A stretch of DNA of 64,000 bases from Paramecium tetraurelia. Lineage: Eukaryota; Ciliophora; Oligohymenophorea; Peniculida; Parameciidae. Every line of letters begins with the position of its first letter. Within the stretch, counting starts at the first letter, position 1. The stretch is from NCBI RefSeq assembly GCF_000165425.1, contig NW_001799078.1, positions 1 through 64,000 on the forward strand. The letters run 5' to 3'. Shown piece after piece: positions 46,953 to 58,932 of the stretch. A program made the translations under genes and the position numbers. The notes beneath the pieces were generated by a model. That model was given only the letters and a program-made list of their open reading frames with translations. It was not told the DNA's origin and made no database searches.

Positions 46953-47272
46953 TTAATTAATTGAATTCCGTAAAAATTTTCTGCATTTGAATGAATTAAT
47001 GAGATCAATATTAATTAACGATCACGTCATTAAGAATTAATGAAAATTTTTTTAATTATATTTTAATTACATAATTAATTTGATCAATGATGTAATGATT
47101 ATTTTCTTAATTAAATGTATGATTCTATATACAACATAATATTGAATTAATAAAATTAAACCGATTATTGTGCTAAAAGTTTTAATCCTTCTTGCAGCAG
47201 TGTAATCTATCCACAAATACCATAATGCACTCAAATTTAAACATATATATATTAATTATACGAAAAATGAAT
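46953..47272. other. intergenic, about 320 bp
   Basis: A+T-rich spacer upstream of the cathepsin gene and downstream of the adenylyl cyclase gene (both minus). It must contain the cathepsin promoter. A short interrupted palindrome-like stretch (TTAATTAACGATCACGTCATTAA) is the only notable string; no known site can be named. Confidence 0.4.
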
Positions 47273-50200
47273 TCAATTTTGTTGAGTAGGAGTGAGGAAC
47301 GTTTTAGGTCTTGTAGTAAGTGCTTATTTTTTTAAAGGACTTTTGCTAGGTTGTTTTGGCTATGCAATCTCTATTTTTTACTCGATTGCAGGATCTTTAT
47401 TCAACATATTAATTATAAATACCTTCGATGACGGCAATGTCTCTCAATCTAAAAATTCCAACTAAATTCTCATATGAGCACTCTATCAATTACGTCTTCT
47501 TGTCGACCCTTTAGACTATCACCTTGTAGCCAGGCTTCAGCATAAAATTGTCACCTGTTATTGGTTTACAATTATTTATTGCTGTGCCATAAACAAAAGG
47601 GTTGGATTTGATTTCTTTGGACAGGATTTTTTGAGAATTGAAATAATTTGTTTATAAATGAGCTGGCTTATTTCGAGCAGAATTCATTTAAGAGGATATT
47701 TATGAATCTCTTTTCGCCTTAGATTTGCAGTCATCGAATAAATTAAATTACGCAATTTTTTGAGATTTATTGGTTGGTGTCAATGACTTTTGAGTTTGAG
47801 CAGGTGATTTGTTTTATTAATTGTTGATATTACTAGTTTATCTGGACCTTTAATTATTACTCACTGGAATTATCTTATCCACTTAACAAGTAGATAAATG
47901 TCTACTTACTTAGCATGAAACATCTGTTATTGATTCTTTCTCGGATATCTTTGTTAACAATTGAGGAGGTTATTATGAAGATTAATAAATATCAGTAGAT
48001 TCTCTCTTTGAATTCTCAGTTTGGGATTGAGTGGCCAACACTTCTGTCAAGGTATCTTCCTATTTCATCAAAGGAGATGATCTCAACACACTTTCAGAAT
48101 GCATTTTTTAGAATGAATCATTCCCAAAAGAGCACTTAAAATTTTACAATCTTTGAATTCTTAGATGCTATTGTTTTCTCAAAGCGCTCTCTAATAATTA
48201 TTAGTATATGAAATACCATCCAATTAGAAGTTGTAAATATCCTCCTCTTCTATATTTGTTTTGATATCCTTAATTGATTTAAGTTGTTAATCTATTTTTG
48301 GTGTGAAATCATTATTTTCATAATCCTACAACTTCTCTTAAGAGTTCTTTCTCTCAAGATCAAAAATCATGTCTGTTCTCTCTATCTTCTCCTCCAACAT
48401 AAAATTCTTAATTTGATTATTAGTTAAATCATTGTCCATTTCAACCTTTTAAATAACTAATTCCCAATTATCCTATTATTTTGTTTCTTAACTATCCTAC
48501 TATTTTAATTCTTGTTTGTCCTCAATAATTATTTATTGTTGCTGTAGAAATGCACTAGATTTCTTATTCTGTTCATTTATCAAGGTTTTATCTATTTTGA
48601 ATACATTATTTAATTTTCTCATTGCAATGCTTGTATTCCCCAAAATTTTGAAATCGTCTGCCTTTTGTATTGATTACTCAAACAAATGAGAAAATAAAAG
48701 TAAAATACTAAATAATAATACATTTCAATGTACCTCTTTTGTAAAAATAAGTTGACTCTCTCTTTTAATAATTGCATATCAACTACCTAAGAGTTCTAAA
48801 TTTATAATTCATCAGTCTAATTCTTTTCCATAAACTTAAATTGCTTACTTGAAACTGTAAATTTCGACTGTCTATTGGAGCGTCTGCTATTTCTATAAAT
48901 GATCGATTCTTTATTGTTCTTCTGGGTTTTTTCAATTTAGATTCCCCTTATGGATTTATTATTCTTGTTTATACTATTATTATAAATACTTCGATTTTGA
49001 TGTCGTATTTGAATTGTGAATCATAATATTCATATTGATTGGATAAGGGAAAACAAATTTTCCCATAATTATTTGTGAAGTCCTCATAAATAGCAAGCGC
49101 TTTGGCAAACTCCAAATAAATAGTCCACAATTATAAATCTTCATTATCCTTAGCATCAAACAAAAACTTGCGATCCCCCATCTCCTTCAACTTCTTGTAC
49201 CAGTAGGTTGAACATATTTGCAAAGTGAAGTTCTTTTCGTTTTCCAAGGCCAATACTGAATATATGCTCTTCAATGGAATTGAACATAAGGGCAATTCAC
49301 TATTATTTGAGTCCTATCTGCTTGAATACAATTTAAGTTCTTTTCCATCCAGAATTACATATCGAGGCACTGATGAAACTCTATTTTAAGATTTCTTGAT
49401 CAAGATCCCTTCTCTCAAAATAATATTTGTTTGATTTTATGATTTATTAAATTTATTACCAATTTATTTCAAGATAATTGATTTTAGTGCCTTACTTGAC
49501 ATATTCTTAAACTTTTGAGTGTCCTAAGAGCATTTTGGATAAATCAGGTTGATCAAAAAATTAGGTTTTGAATTCGATTTGTTATCATTATCATTATCAA
49601 AGTTGATTTATTGACTAGCATTAGATTCTGCCATCAACCATTGGAATTGTAACTTTTTACATTCCATCAATTCTTCAGTTTCAAAAGGTAATGGCAATTA
49701 TTAGATGGCCTCAGCAACTGCCTTATGCAATTGTCTTCTTTATTTAAATGTAATCCTCTAATAGAGACAATCTCTCATGAAGGGACAAGTAAAACGATAG
49801 AAGATATTTTGTTCTCTCACTTCCATGACTTCAATAACTTCTTTAGCCTCCAACTCATCCAAATACTTCTGCAATTTGTTGTTAACAGCATTCTTAAATG
49901 GATAAATCTTATTTAACAATTGAATATCAAAAATATCTCCTATCACACTCGCTGCTTTCAGTAATAGTTGTTCTAAACATGATAATTTATCAATGATAGG
50001 CCCATTCACTTCAATTCTACAATAGGGTGCATCTACAATAATACTCTCATCATAATTAATTAAATTAACTAATTCATTTGTTATGGTTGCATATTTTGGA
50101 CTCGGTCTAATTAAATCTAGATCAATTAAATTTTAGACAAAGTTCAAAACCATCAATGGATTACCACTAGTTTTCATGTAAATCCATTGCATAAATAGTA

Positions 50201-52816
50201 ATTCCACATCGGTTTTGATGAGCATTTACTTGTTTTCTGAAAATAGAAATTGGTTATTGATTTCCTTAGATTGATTCTCTTATAAAATTACATCGTGGAT
50301 TGAAGAAACAATTCTTTTTCTGATCCCGCTTTCAGATATATTTTAATGATACTCCTATTCAGGCATAAACTTTTAGATATTAAATGAAAATCTAATCATC
50401 TTAGCAAATTCATCGTCCACTCCTCCTTTTCTTTCCACTCCTCTCAATTGCATCAATATAAATGGATTTCCATCCATTCGATCCTCTAAAGCTGTGATAC
50501 CTTCAATGGCAATATCTTCTTGAGACTTCCTTTTCTCTGCAACCTTTGGTTAAATGATCATCTCCTAAAATGAATCTCGATACAATGCTAAAATTGTAAG
50601 TCTATCATATGTCCTTATCATTTGTTTTAAGATTTTAAAAGATATCTAATCATAGTTCTAAATATCATCTAAACATAGAACAACAGGTGCAATGATATTA
50701 GTGTATTTAATAGAATAATTAATTTATCTTTGAACAGATGTCTTCATAACATCCCATCCAATTTGATCAGGAGCTCTTCCTTCATACAATTCAGACAATT
50801 TGCTAGGGATCTATTCAAAGAAATTGCTTAGAAATTGGAATATTATTCTTTTAACATCAATTTCTTTATCCTCTTCTTGTTATCTTTGAGGGAACTTCTC
50901 CAAATGTCTATTGTCATTCAAACCTACAATCTCTTGTAGCATTTAAACCAAAGTTTATGGGTGAATGTTTACATCCACCATCATATTGAATAGTTCCATG
51001 TTTGGTGGTCTCTCTACTCTTTTAGCATATAAAAGGAAGATCTACTTTAAAATACTTCTTAATCCATTCAATTTGAATGTTCTCGTTATAGGATCCAATT
51101 GTTAAACAAGTATATGAGGATACTCACCATATTTCCATGGACTATATTAATTAGAATTGATCTTCTCCTATATTCTGTGTAACACCTTCTTTGCCAAACT
51201 ACTCTTTCCACATCCATAGGTTCCTTTAAGAATAATCAAGCTTTTCTTATCAACTCCTTTAATTACCTTATCGATTTGATTTAACAGTTTTTTATGTTGT
51301 TCTTCTCTTCCAAATAATTGAATGGCTATAAAGTCTGATTTCTTTGCAAAACCATATGCATAATTATGAGTTTTAAAATTCGGCAATAGATTCCCTGGAG
51401 TTGGTTCCAGAGGCTTATCCAAAGGAACATAAATATGGACTGGTGCATTTTTGCCTTTCACTTAGGTTTGTCTCAGAAAGGCTGTACTAATACAATGACC
51501 AGCACTTTTAGCAGTTTCCAAACATATAAGAATTTTGTGGGTTGTCTCTGAACACGCTGCTTACATCAATCTAGCTGCAAGATTTACAGAATCACCAAGA
51601 ACAGAGTATTCTCTCCGTGAACCACTTGTACCAACTACTCCAGCAAATACAGTTCCTGTAACTATTCCAATAGAGCATCCACAATTAATTTTAGGGAGTT
51701 CCTTATTCATTAATTAAGCTGTTAAAATAGCTCTTACAGGATCATTCTAATGGCTAAGAGGAGGAAGACCAAAAACAACAATTAAAGTTGAACCCTTATC
51801 ATCCATCAGAAGCTTATTCAGTGATCCTTCATGCATATAAATACATTTTTATACAGTTTTAATGACTCTTTAAATTTATTCCAATCCCTAAGCATTTTTC
51901 GCAGAGTTCAAATCCATTTTTAAGTTTACAAACATAATAGACAATCTCCTCAATTCAGCACTCCAAGCTTCCTCATTTATATCAATGTAAGGCAGAAGAG
52001 CAGCAGGAATATACGATTGAATCTCATTTCTAATCATCTGAAACTATGATAAGGTAATGTTATTTTTGATTAAAAGGGCATCTGCCTTCATTTTCACTTT
52101 GGCTTATTATAATTTAATGACTTCATAGTGTCCATCATGATCCACTACTTTCTAGCATTCGAAAAAGTTGTTTATCATATCATAAATCTATTAAGAGATG
52201 ATAATCTTTCCTCCCTCGGTTAAACAATGCTCGGAATGAAAAGCCTGGATCAAAGGGTCTCCAGTTGCCAAATACTCCATTCTATTGAAAACTCCTCCAA
52301 CGTGAATTATGTTCATTTCTCCCACTCCAAATCCAATCTTTACACTTAATTAAATGCCCTATTCTATCTAGGCTTTGGTTAATTTTTCTTGGATTAATAA
52401 CGCTGACTAGATGGCCTATTTGAGCAAAGTTTCTAGATTTTACTGAAAGTTTTGATCATTAGGAGGGGGAGGCCAGATAACAATCATAGCATCTTAGGAA
52501 TATTTAAAACTAATATACCTCCAGCGAATTTGAAAATATCACCACCACTTCTTCCTATGCCCTAAACCAATAACTCCATATAGCGATTAATTGCAAATGC
52601 TATTCGTTCTGCCCCTTCTGTTCCCAATTAACTTAATAATTCTGTTAATCTTGTAAATCCGGATATATCTGCAAACATCACGACACTCTTTAGTCTTTAT
52701 TTCTCTGGTAATTTTCGGATTAATTTATTCATTTTAAGATTCAACAGATGCTATACAACCAAAGCAGGCACATAGCCCAAAATGGACATTGATTAACTCT
52801 AAAATTACTAAGACAT
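47273..52816 (-). CDS. soluble adenylyl cyclase (ADCY10-like) with P-loop ATPase, PH domain and coiled-coil tail
   Basis: A 1803-residue protein with five introns (52493-52518, 48964-48989, 48708-48733, 48191-48216, 47395-47422). Class III cyclase domain 1 (about 45-215) has VVMFADISGFTRL and, across the first intron, FKFAGDAMIVIW, supplying both metal-binding Asp. Domain 2 (about 280-440) has LSIMFVNLKMD (first metal Asp lost) and REYSVLGDSVNLAARL. This catalytic/degenerate pairing is that of ADCY10. A P-loop NTPase follows, with Walker A GTYGCGKSS near residue 530 and VLCLDDI as Walker B. Helical repeats lead to a PH domain (about 1120-1245, ILREGILIKKS...DLQLWTIYLEFAKAL), not found in animal sAC, then a Gln/Lys-rich coiled and disordered tail. 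It should make cAMP, probably controlled by bicarbonate/Ca2+ and phosphoinositides. Confidence 0.9.
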
Positions 52817-54068
52817 ATTTAATGTAAATAATTATTTATATTATTTAAAGTAATAATAATGAAGTTCTTAAGTTCTATGCTAATCAGCATAAATGATCAT
52901 CATTTCATTTCTACTGGATTTTTGATGTTTTATAAGGGATGAACAAGAATTTGCGAGTACAATTTCCAGTTTAATTAGAGATTGATTTACTCGGTGTAAC
53001 AATTGTTTAATTGCATAAAAATAATTATATTCTTATCAATAAGAAAATTTAATAAATATCCTATAGCAATCTAATACTCATGTAATTTGAATTTTAATTA
53101 CAATAAAACTTAGATAATTGCATCTATAGTTTATGCTCAGGAATAAAGATGAAGAAATAAAAAGAGAAAATGTAATACCATTTAAATTAGTTCATCATGA
53201 ATTCTCATAACTTAAAGATAAGCAAAATCAAAGGAACCAATTGTTAAACAATAATAAAAAGAACAAATGCAAATAAATATATAAGGGAAGAGGTTAAGTG
53301 CAAAGACAGGATTTTGGGTCTAGCTAACCCCTAATTCAAGTATTTCAATACTCAATTCTATATAGTAATTAAGATACAAAATAAAACCGTAATTTGTTCT
53401 CTTCTTTAAGCCTAATCATGAGGAAATGTAAATTTATTTGGAGTAATAAATAGATGAATAAGTAAATATAAAAATTAAAATAATAGTTCTCAATTTAGGG
53501 GGACAATTTCAAAGTATCATACTTCAAATAAAGTCTAGTAATTGATTTCATTAAAAGGAGAGTGATTTAAACACAAGAATATAAATTTAGTTTTGAGATA
53601 GAATTAGGAAGGATAATAGCTGAGATTACTGTATATGAAATTGACTGAATAAATCAAAAAGGCAAGAAGTTCAAGCAATTTCAATACCTCATATCAAAAA
53701 AGTAGTTAAAATAAGAAATCATTTTTTGATGAGTATTTTGAAAAAAATAGAATTTATTTTTAATTGTGAAAAAATGACAAACTTTAAGAATTTATTTGAG
53801 CTCTATTCGTTTAAAATTCAAATATTTTCCTAAATAAATTATAAAGGAAATGAAACTCATAATTAATGATAATGGATTCTAAGCTTGGTGGTTTATTCAA
53901 TCTATTAATTATTGATATCAATTTTTTTGATCTTATTTATGAATGTATAATATCAACCAAAACATTAAAATCTGAAATTGTTTATATTAATTATATAAAT
54001 ATCATTAAATTGTTTAACATTCAGGTTTATTTTAGGTAATTTAGAATTCTTAATTATTATATTATAAA
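52817..54068. other. intergenic, about 1.25 kb, with one open frame
   Basis: A+T-rich region between the cyclase start (minus) and the first HSF start (plus); it must hold both promoters. It contains one open frame listed separately and otherwise nothing supported. Confidence 0.5.
53133..53648 (+). CDS. hypothetical ORF, 171 codons
   Basis: Uninterrupted from ATG to TGA in the ciliate code. Lys/Asn/Gln-rich first half, then SYFKQSLVIDFIKRR and FEIELGRIIAEITVYEID. With one stop codon in an A+T-rich genome, frames this long arise by chance now and then. No intron, domain or conserved neighbour supports it. Confidence 0.3.
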
Positions 54069-54998
54069 ATGAAAAACAAATAGCATAAAAAGAAAATTAT
54101 TAAGTTTGTTGAAATTTTCAAAGAAATCTTAGAAGTAATACTCAAGAATATTGTAGTAATCTGGGTATGGTTAAATTATTACATGGGATGGTGATGGTAA
54201 AAAAATTAAGATCTTTGATAAATCTAAGTTATAATTAGAAGTTCTACCAAAACATTTCAAGCATGGCAATTATTCTAGTTTTCTGAGGTACTTATAATTT
54301 TGAAATCTAAGATAATTAAATCTTTATGGTTTTATTAGTTGTAAGGATTAGGATGGTGTTTTAACATATGAAAATCCCTATTTTACTAAAAAAGAAATTA
54401 AGATGAGGAAGATACAAAAAAAACAATAGTTTTCAATTGAGAAACAATCTTCGGATGATATCTTCATGACTGAGTATGAAGATTTAAGGAAAACTATTAT
54501 AGATTTGAAAGAGGAATAGATGAAAATTTAATAAAAGCTAATTTAGTCAGTTTAACACTAGTAGTAATGTCATTTGCATTGTAAATCAATAATAGATGTA
54601 AGTGTTTTTGAGAGTATTAAATAGTAATTACTAACCATAAAGGAAATCCAAACAAGAAGGGGCACATTCTTTATTGAGAGTGTAAAGATGATAGTGAGGG
54701 CTATGAAACCTGAGACTTGTATTTAACGAATGTTATTTAAGCTGCTTCATTTGAGTACTTGATAAAATGTGTGTTTCCGAAGGAGTATGATGTTGTGGAT
54801 ATTCAATCGAAGGAGGAGGGAGTAATTGAGTAGTAATAGTATCTTAATTCTCCAGCTCCATTCGGGAAGGGAGTGATTGATAAGATAGGGGAGTATCTAA
54901 ATCATAAAAATGAGGATTTCAATCCTGAAGCTTTGGAACCAGTTTGGTTTTGCGGTTATTCTGAGCAGGATTTTAACTTTTTTGGTTTTGAATTGTGA
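54069..54998 (+). CDS. heat shock factor (HSF)-type transcription factor
   Basis: 277 residues from five exons (introns 54135-54156, 54288-54311, 54598-54624, 54719-54741). The HSF DNA-binding domain is at about 10-95: IIKFVEIFKEILE helix, IITWDGDGKKIKIFDKSKLQ, EVLPKHFKHGNYSSFLRQLN (recognition helix; consensus FKHxNxxSFVRQLNxYGF), LYGFISCKDQDGVLTYENPYF. A coiled coil with Glu/Gln/Lys heptads (about 120-160, oligomerization region) follows, and an acidic/hydrophobic C-terminal part with FCGYSEQDFNFFGFEL. The DBD lacks the usual DNA-contacting Lys after YGF (here IS). It lies 96 bp upstream of a second HSF gene. Confidence 0.88.
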
Positions 54999-55094
54999 TT
55001 TTGTTGTTGGTATATAAGTACTGATAAAATGGTTAAAATGTTACGAAAAACAATAGTATTGTATATCATAAGAAAATTATATAATTATTATTGA

Positions 55095-56041
55095 ATGTAG
55101 TAGAAAAAAAGTCCCAAGTTTTTGGTTAAGTTGTTTGAATTATTGGATGTAATGACTGCGAATTATTTCAATAGTCAGAGTAATATCGCTATTTGCGTTG
55201 GAGTGAGGATGGGAGGTCATTTTAAGTTTGTGACTTAAAAAAACTCGAGAGATAAGTGTTGAAGGTTTTCTACAAGCAAAAATCCTTCGCCAGTTTTATA
55301 AGGTTAGATTCGAATTTAATGTATGATTAGACAATTGAATTTGTATGGATTCAAGAGATCCAAGATTCGCAGAAATGTGAATGTGTTTTCTCATCGTCAT
55401 TTTATTAGAGGTGACAAGTAAATCTATATATGAAAGTGTAGAGATTAGCTCATAAACATTATCAGCCACAATAAATTGAGAGTTCTGGAAGAATTGAGCA
55501 ATTAAGATAATAATTTAAAGCCACAGATATACGAGGCTGAACACCAGTAGTTAACTGAAACTCTGAAGGATCTCTAGAATTAATAAAAATAAATATAAAT
55601 CAAATTTAATGAGCAAATACATTTGTAAACATAACTAAAACTTCGAATTCTCTAAATTATGAATGTAAAATAATTGATTTATCCATATAGCAAATTAATA
55701 ATCACGATATTTCAATTAATGTGAAGGCATAAAATTCGTATTAATTACTTTGCAAAGTAATGTAAATTATACCAAACAATGAACAACACAAAGAAGAAAT
55801 GGCAGTGATAAAGTACATTTGCAAAGTGTTTAACGAATTTCATAAAGATTCAGTGACATCCTTGTTTGAGAGTCCAAATGAAAGGCTGACTCCTTTGCCC
55901 TTTTACTTGCAAGATTCGGCGGTGATTCCTAATCCATTAGACATAAAGGTCTAATAAAATAAGCTTTCAGATTAGTTTTAAATTCATGCGACAAAAATAT
56001 TTCAGCCCTCTTAAGTGAAGTAATAATAATATTTGCTGTGA
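55095..56041 (+). CDS. heat shock factor (HSF)-type transcription factor, tandem second copy
   Basis: 280 residues from five exons (introns 55149-55174, 55303-55330, 55418-55441, 55665-55690). The HSF domain starts KSPKFLVKLFELLD, continues RYLRWSEDGRSFQVCDLKKL, ERQVLKVFYKQKSFASFIRQ and LNLYGFKRSK, then FSHRHFIRGD. Compared with the neighbouring copy it keeps YGFKR, but its turn is FYKQKSFASF instead of FKHxNxxSF, losing the invariant His-x-Asn. A predicted coiled coil (QQLTETLKDLQNQQKQIQIK) follows and a short C-terminal region. The two neighbours share fold and order but little sequence, so the duplication is old. Target-site specificity cannot be predicted. Confidence 0.87.
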
Positions 56042-56199
56042 TTTTATTTTATCTATGTCTAAAAGTCTATATTATTAAATGTAACCCTATTTGACCAGGA
56101 TGAATAGATGTTATAAAATTTTACAAAATCTCGGAAAATTAAGAATCTGTTATTTTGGAATTTTTACATTTAATAATTATCATAACTCTGATTAAATAG

Positions 56200-57383
56200 A
56201 TGGGCAATTAATGCGGTTAATGTGAATGTACTAATGCGAAATCGAATTAACAAGAAAAAGAAATAGTAGTGGTAATATGTCAACTAATTGTAAGTTAGAT
56301 CATAATGAAATAAGAAACAGCAATAACTAATCTAAGGGCTCTATCACAAGTATTAAGGCTAACGGTGAGTCAAACTAATTTAGCAAAGAGAAGGATAAGA
56401 ATTTTAGCAATAACCAAAATTCTGTATAGAGTTCAATAAAAAAAGAATAAGCCAGATTTAATGAACTGTGTAATGATAAAGATAAATTAATCAAAGCTGC
56501 TATTAAAATACAGAGCAACTACAGAGGATACTTAGTTAGAAAAAGGAAATTATAAAATAGATTGAAGATTGTTTAAAAAATCGTCATTCAGGGTGCGAAT
56601 AAAAACTATTTATAGGAATGTGTTGAAGTAATAAATCTACCTGCTCTGAAAAACGATGCCTCATTAGAAAGGAGAGCCCCTTATTAATTTAAGAGTGGGG
56701 CCATATATGAAGGTTAATGGAAGGGAAATTTGAGAGAAGGAATTGGAGTTCAGATTTGGAAAGATGGAGCTAAATATATTGGGGAATGGAAAAATAACAG
56801 AGCCTGTGGGAAAGGAACTTTCTACCATGTTGATGGCGACACCTTCGAGGGAGAATGGGAATAAGACAAGGCAAACGGAAAAGGAATATATAGACATTCC
56901 AATGGATCAAGATATGAAGGAGAATGGAAGGAAGATCTTTAACATGGCTTAGGGAAGGAGATCTGGACTGATGGTTCTAAATACATTGGGCAGTATTATC
57001 GAGGGAGGAAGCAAGGACGTGGAAGATACGAATGGCCTGATGGTTCATATTATGAAGGAGAATGGTAGAATAATAAAATAACTGGTCATGGAGTTTACTG
57101 TTGGGCTGATGAGAGAGGGTATGATGGAGATTGGTTGAATAATTGTATGAATGGTTATGGAGTTTACACTTGGAAGGATGGAAGAAGATATGAGGGACAG
57201 TACAAGAATGATAAAAAGGATGGACATGGGATTTACTATTGGGCTGATGGGAAGAAATACGATGGGATGTGGAGTTAGGGAAAATAACATGGTTAAGGGT
57301 TGTTTGTTTTTGCAGATGGGACTCAGAAACATGGGATATGGAAGGAAGGAAAGCGAATGAAATGGCTAGAGATCACTACTTGA
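56200..57383 (+). CDS. MORN-repeat protein with IQ motif and acylation signal
   Basis: 386 residues with one 23-nt intron (56272-56294). The N-terminus MGNQCGQCEC offers Gly2 for myristoylation and nearby Cys for palmitoylation. Residues ~25-95 are Asn/Ser/Lys-rich. An IQ-like calmodulin site at ~105-120 reads [16 protein letters not shown]. From ~160 to 375 there are about nine MORN repeats (e.g. [56 protein letters not shown]). Such proteins sit on membranes or ciliary structures and may respond to Ca2+/calmodulin. In Paramecium related MORN proteins are numerous. It differs from the 15-kb MORN gene by having the IQ motif and more repeats. Confidence 0.92.
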
Positions 57384-57478
57384 ATGGAGGTTTTAAGAAA
57401 TAATGAAATTTATATATATATATACTTAAATGGTTTATGAAAAAATTGAAATCTTTTTTTAATTTAAATAAATAATAA

Positions 57479-58560
57479 ATGGGCAAAAAGGAAACAAAGG
57501 ATAAGAAGCCAGCACAATTCAAGTAAGCAGATGATTGATATCTTACTTTAGAAAGATTTATGAGTTGTTGTCCAAGTATACTTAAGTCATCATCGTCGGA
57601 TTAGCAAATGTTGGATCAAAACAAGTGTAAGACATTAGAAGAATTTTGGCTAAGAAGAACGCCCTCTTAGTTAATTGGCAAGAATGTATAGATGTTCAAT
57701 TAAATACTCCTAGACTCTCTTCAAAAAGGTCTTGGCCACAAGAGTTTCAGAATTGCCAGATACTCATGAATATTATGAAGATTTGAAGAAATTCGGCAAT
57801 GCAATCAAAGAATTAGACTCCTTGAAAAACTAAGTTGCAGGCAAAGTTGGATTCGTCTTCACAGATACTCCAGTCTTTGATCTCAAGCCAGTAATCGAAG
57901 AAAATAAAGTTGAAACCCCAGCAAGAGTTGGTGCCGTCGCTCCAATTGATGTTGTTATTCCACCTGGCCCAACTGGTATGGATCCAGCTTCAATTCAATT
58001 CTTCCATGCACTCTAAATCCCAACCAAAATTGAAAAGGGTTAAATCTAAATCACCAAAGACTTTGTTGTCTTGAAAACAGGCTAAAAAGTTGGTTAATCC
58101 CAAGCTGTCTTATTGTAGAAATTAGGAAAGAAGCCATTTTTATATGGGTACTCTATTAATTCTATTGTTAGTATGGAAGTTCTATCATGCTATGATAATG
58201 GATCAATTTTGAATAAATAATAGGTTTCAGTAAACTTGAATGACATTGTTGCTAAATTCCAATAGAATGTCTAAAACATTTCAGCTATTTCATTGTAAAA
58301 TGGTACTATTTGATTTTAATCTCAATTTAGGTTGGGTCAATGAAGCCTCAGCTCCATATGTGTTGGCAAATGCCTTTAAAGATTTAGCAGCTATCGGCTT
58401 ATAAAGTGGATTCATCTTTGATCAAATTAAGCAATCTAATGCCCCAGTTGCCGCTGCTCCAGTAGCCGCTAAAGTTGAATAAAAACCAGCTGCCCAATAA
58501 GCCCCAGCTAAAGCTGAAGAGCCAGAAGAAGATGTTGATATGGGAGGTTTATTTGATTGA
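57479..58560 (+). CDS. RPLP0: 60S acidic ribosomal protein P0 (uL10)
   Basis: 326 residues from five exons (introns 57523-57551, 29 nt; 57694-57713, 20 nt; 58148-58171, 24 nt; 58303-58330, 28 nt). It begins MGKKETKDKKPAQFKKIYEL, then VIIVGLANVGSKQVQDIRRI, GKVGFVFTDTPVFDLKPVIE, VIPPGPTGMDPASIQFFHAL and KGQIQITKDFVVLKTGQKVG. The Ala/Pro-rich hinge leads to EEDVDMGGLFD, the conserved factor-binding P-tail. It anchors P1/P2 on the ribosomal stalk. In the first exons NALLVNWQECIDTLFKKVLA replaces the usual ALMVxGKNTxMxKxL, a notable divergence in the rRNA-binding segment. Codon use is less A+T-rich than neighbours, as expected for high expression. Confidence 0.96.
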
Positions 58561-58932
58561 TCATGAAAACAATAGTATATTAATAATACATACAAATAAC
58601 ATACAGTAAATAGGGTTATATATTATCATCATTTAATATTAGTGAACAGGTAAACAGTATTCTTTGGGTGCTATTATTTGCATCCTCATTGAATTTTTAA
58701 TAATTAGTATTAATTAAAATAAAATACTATATGTTATTCAAAACACTCTTTATTTTGTAAATAATATAATTATTTTCAAGTGAAATTGAGAATTCATTCG
58801 AGACGTGTTGGCATAAGAGTTCTGTGGAGGGATCAACAGAATTTATCAGAATTTTGGGCAGTCTTAAGCCAGAGGGGGTTTTTAAATCTTTTTCTTATAT
58901 TTAAATTAATTTTTTTAACTTTTATTTCCTCA
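58561..58932. other. intergenic, about 370 bp
   Basis: A+T-rich spacer between P0 and TBP, both plus strand. A small GC-richer patch lies near 58800-58880 (contains GAGACGTGTTGGC and GGGCAGTC), but no ORF or tRNA fold was found there. Confidence 0.45.

Noticed and set aside
57045-57332. Antisense frame across the MORN repeats
   Set aside because: Pro/Ile/Ser repeat simply mirrors the MORN Gly/Trp codons.
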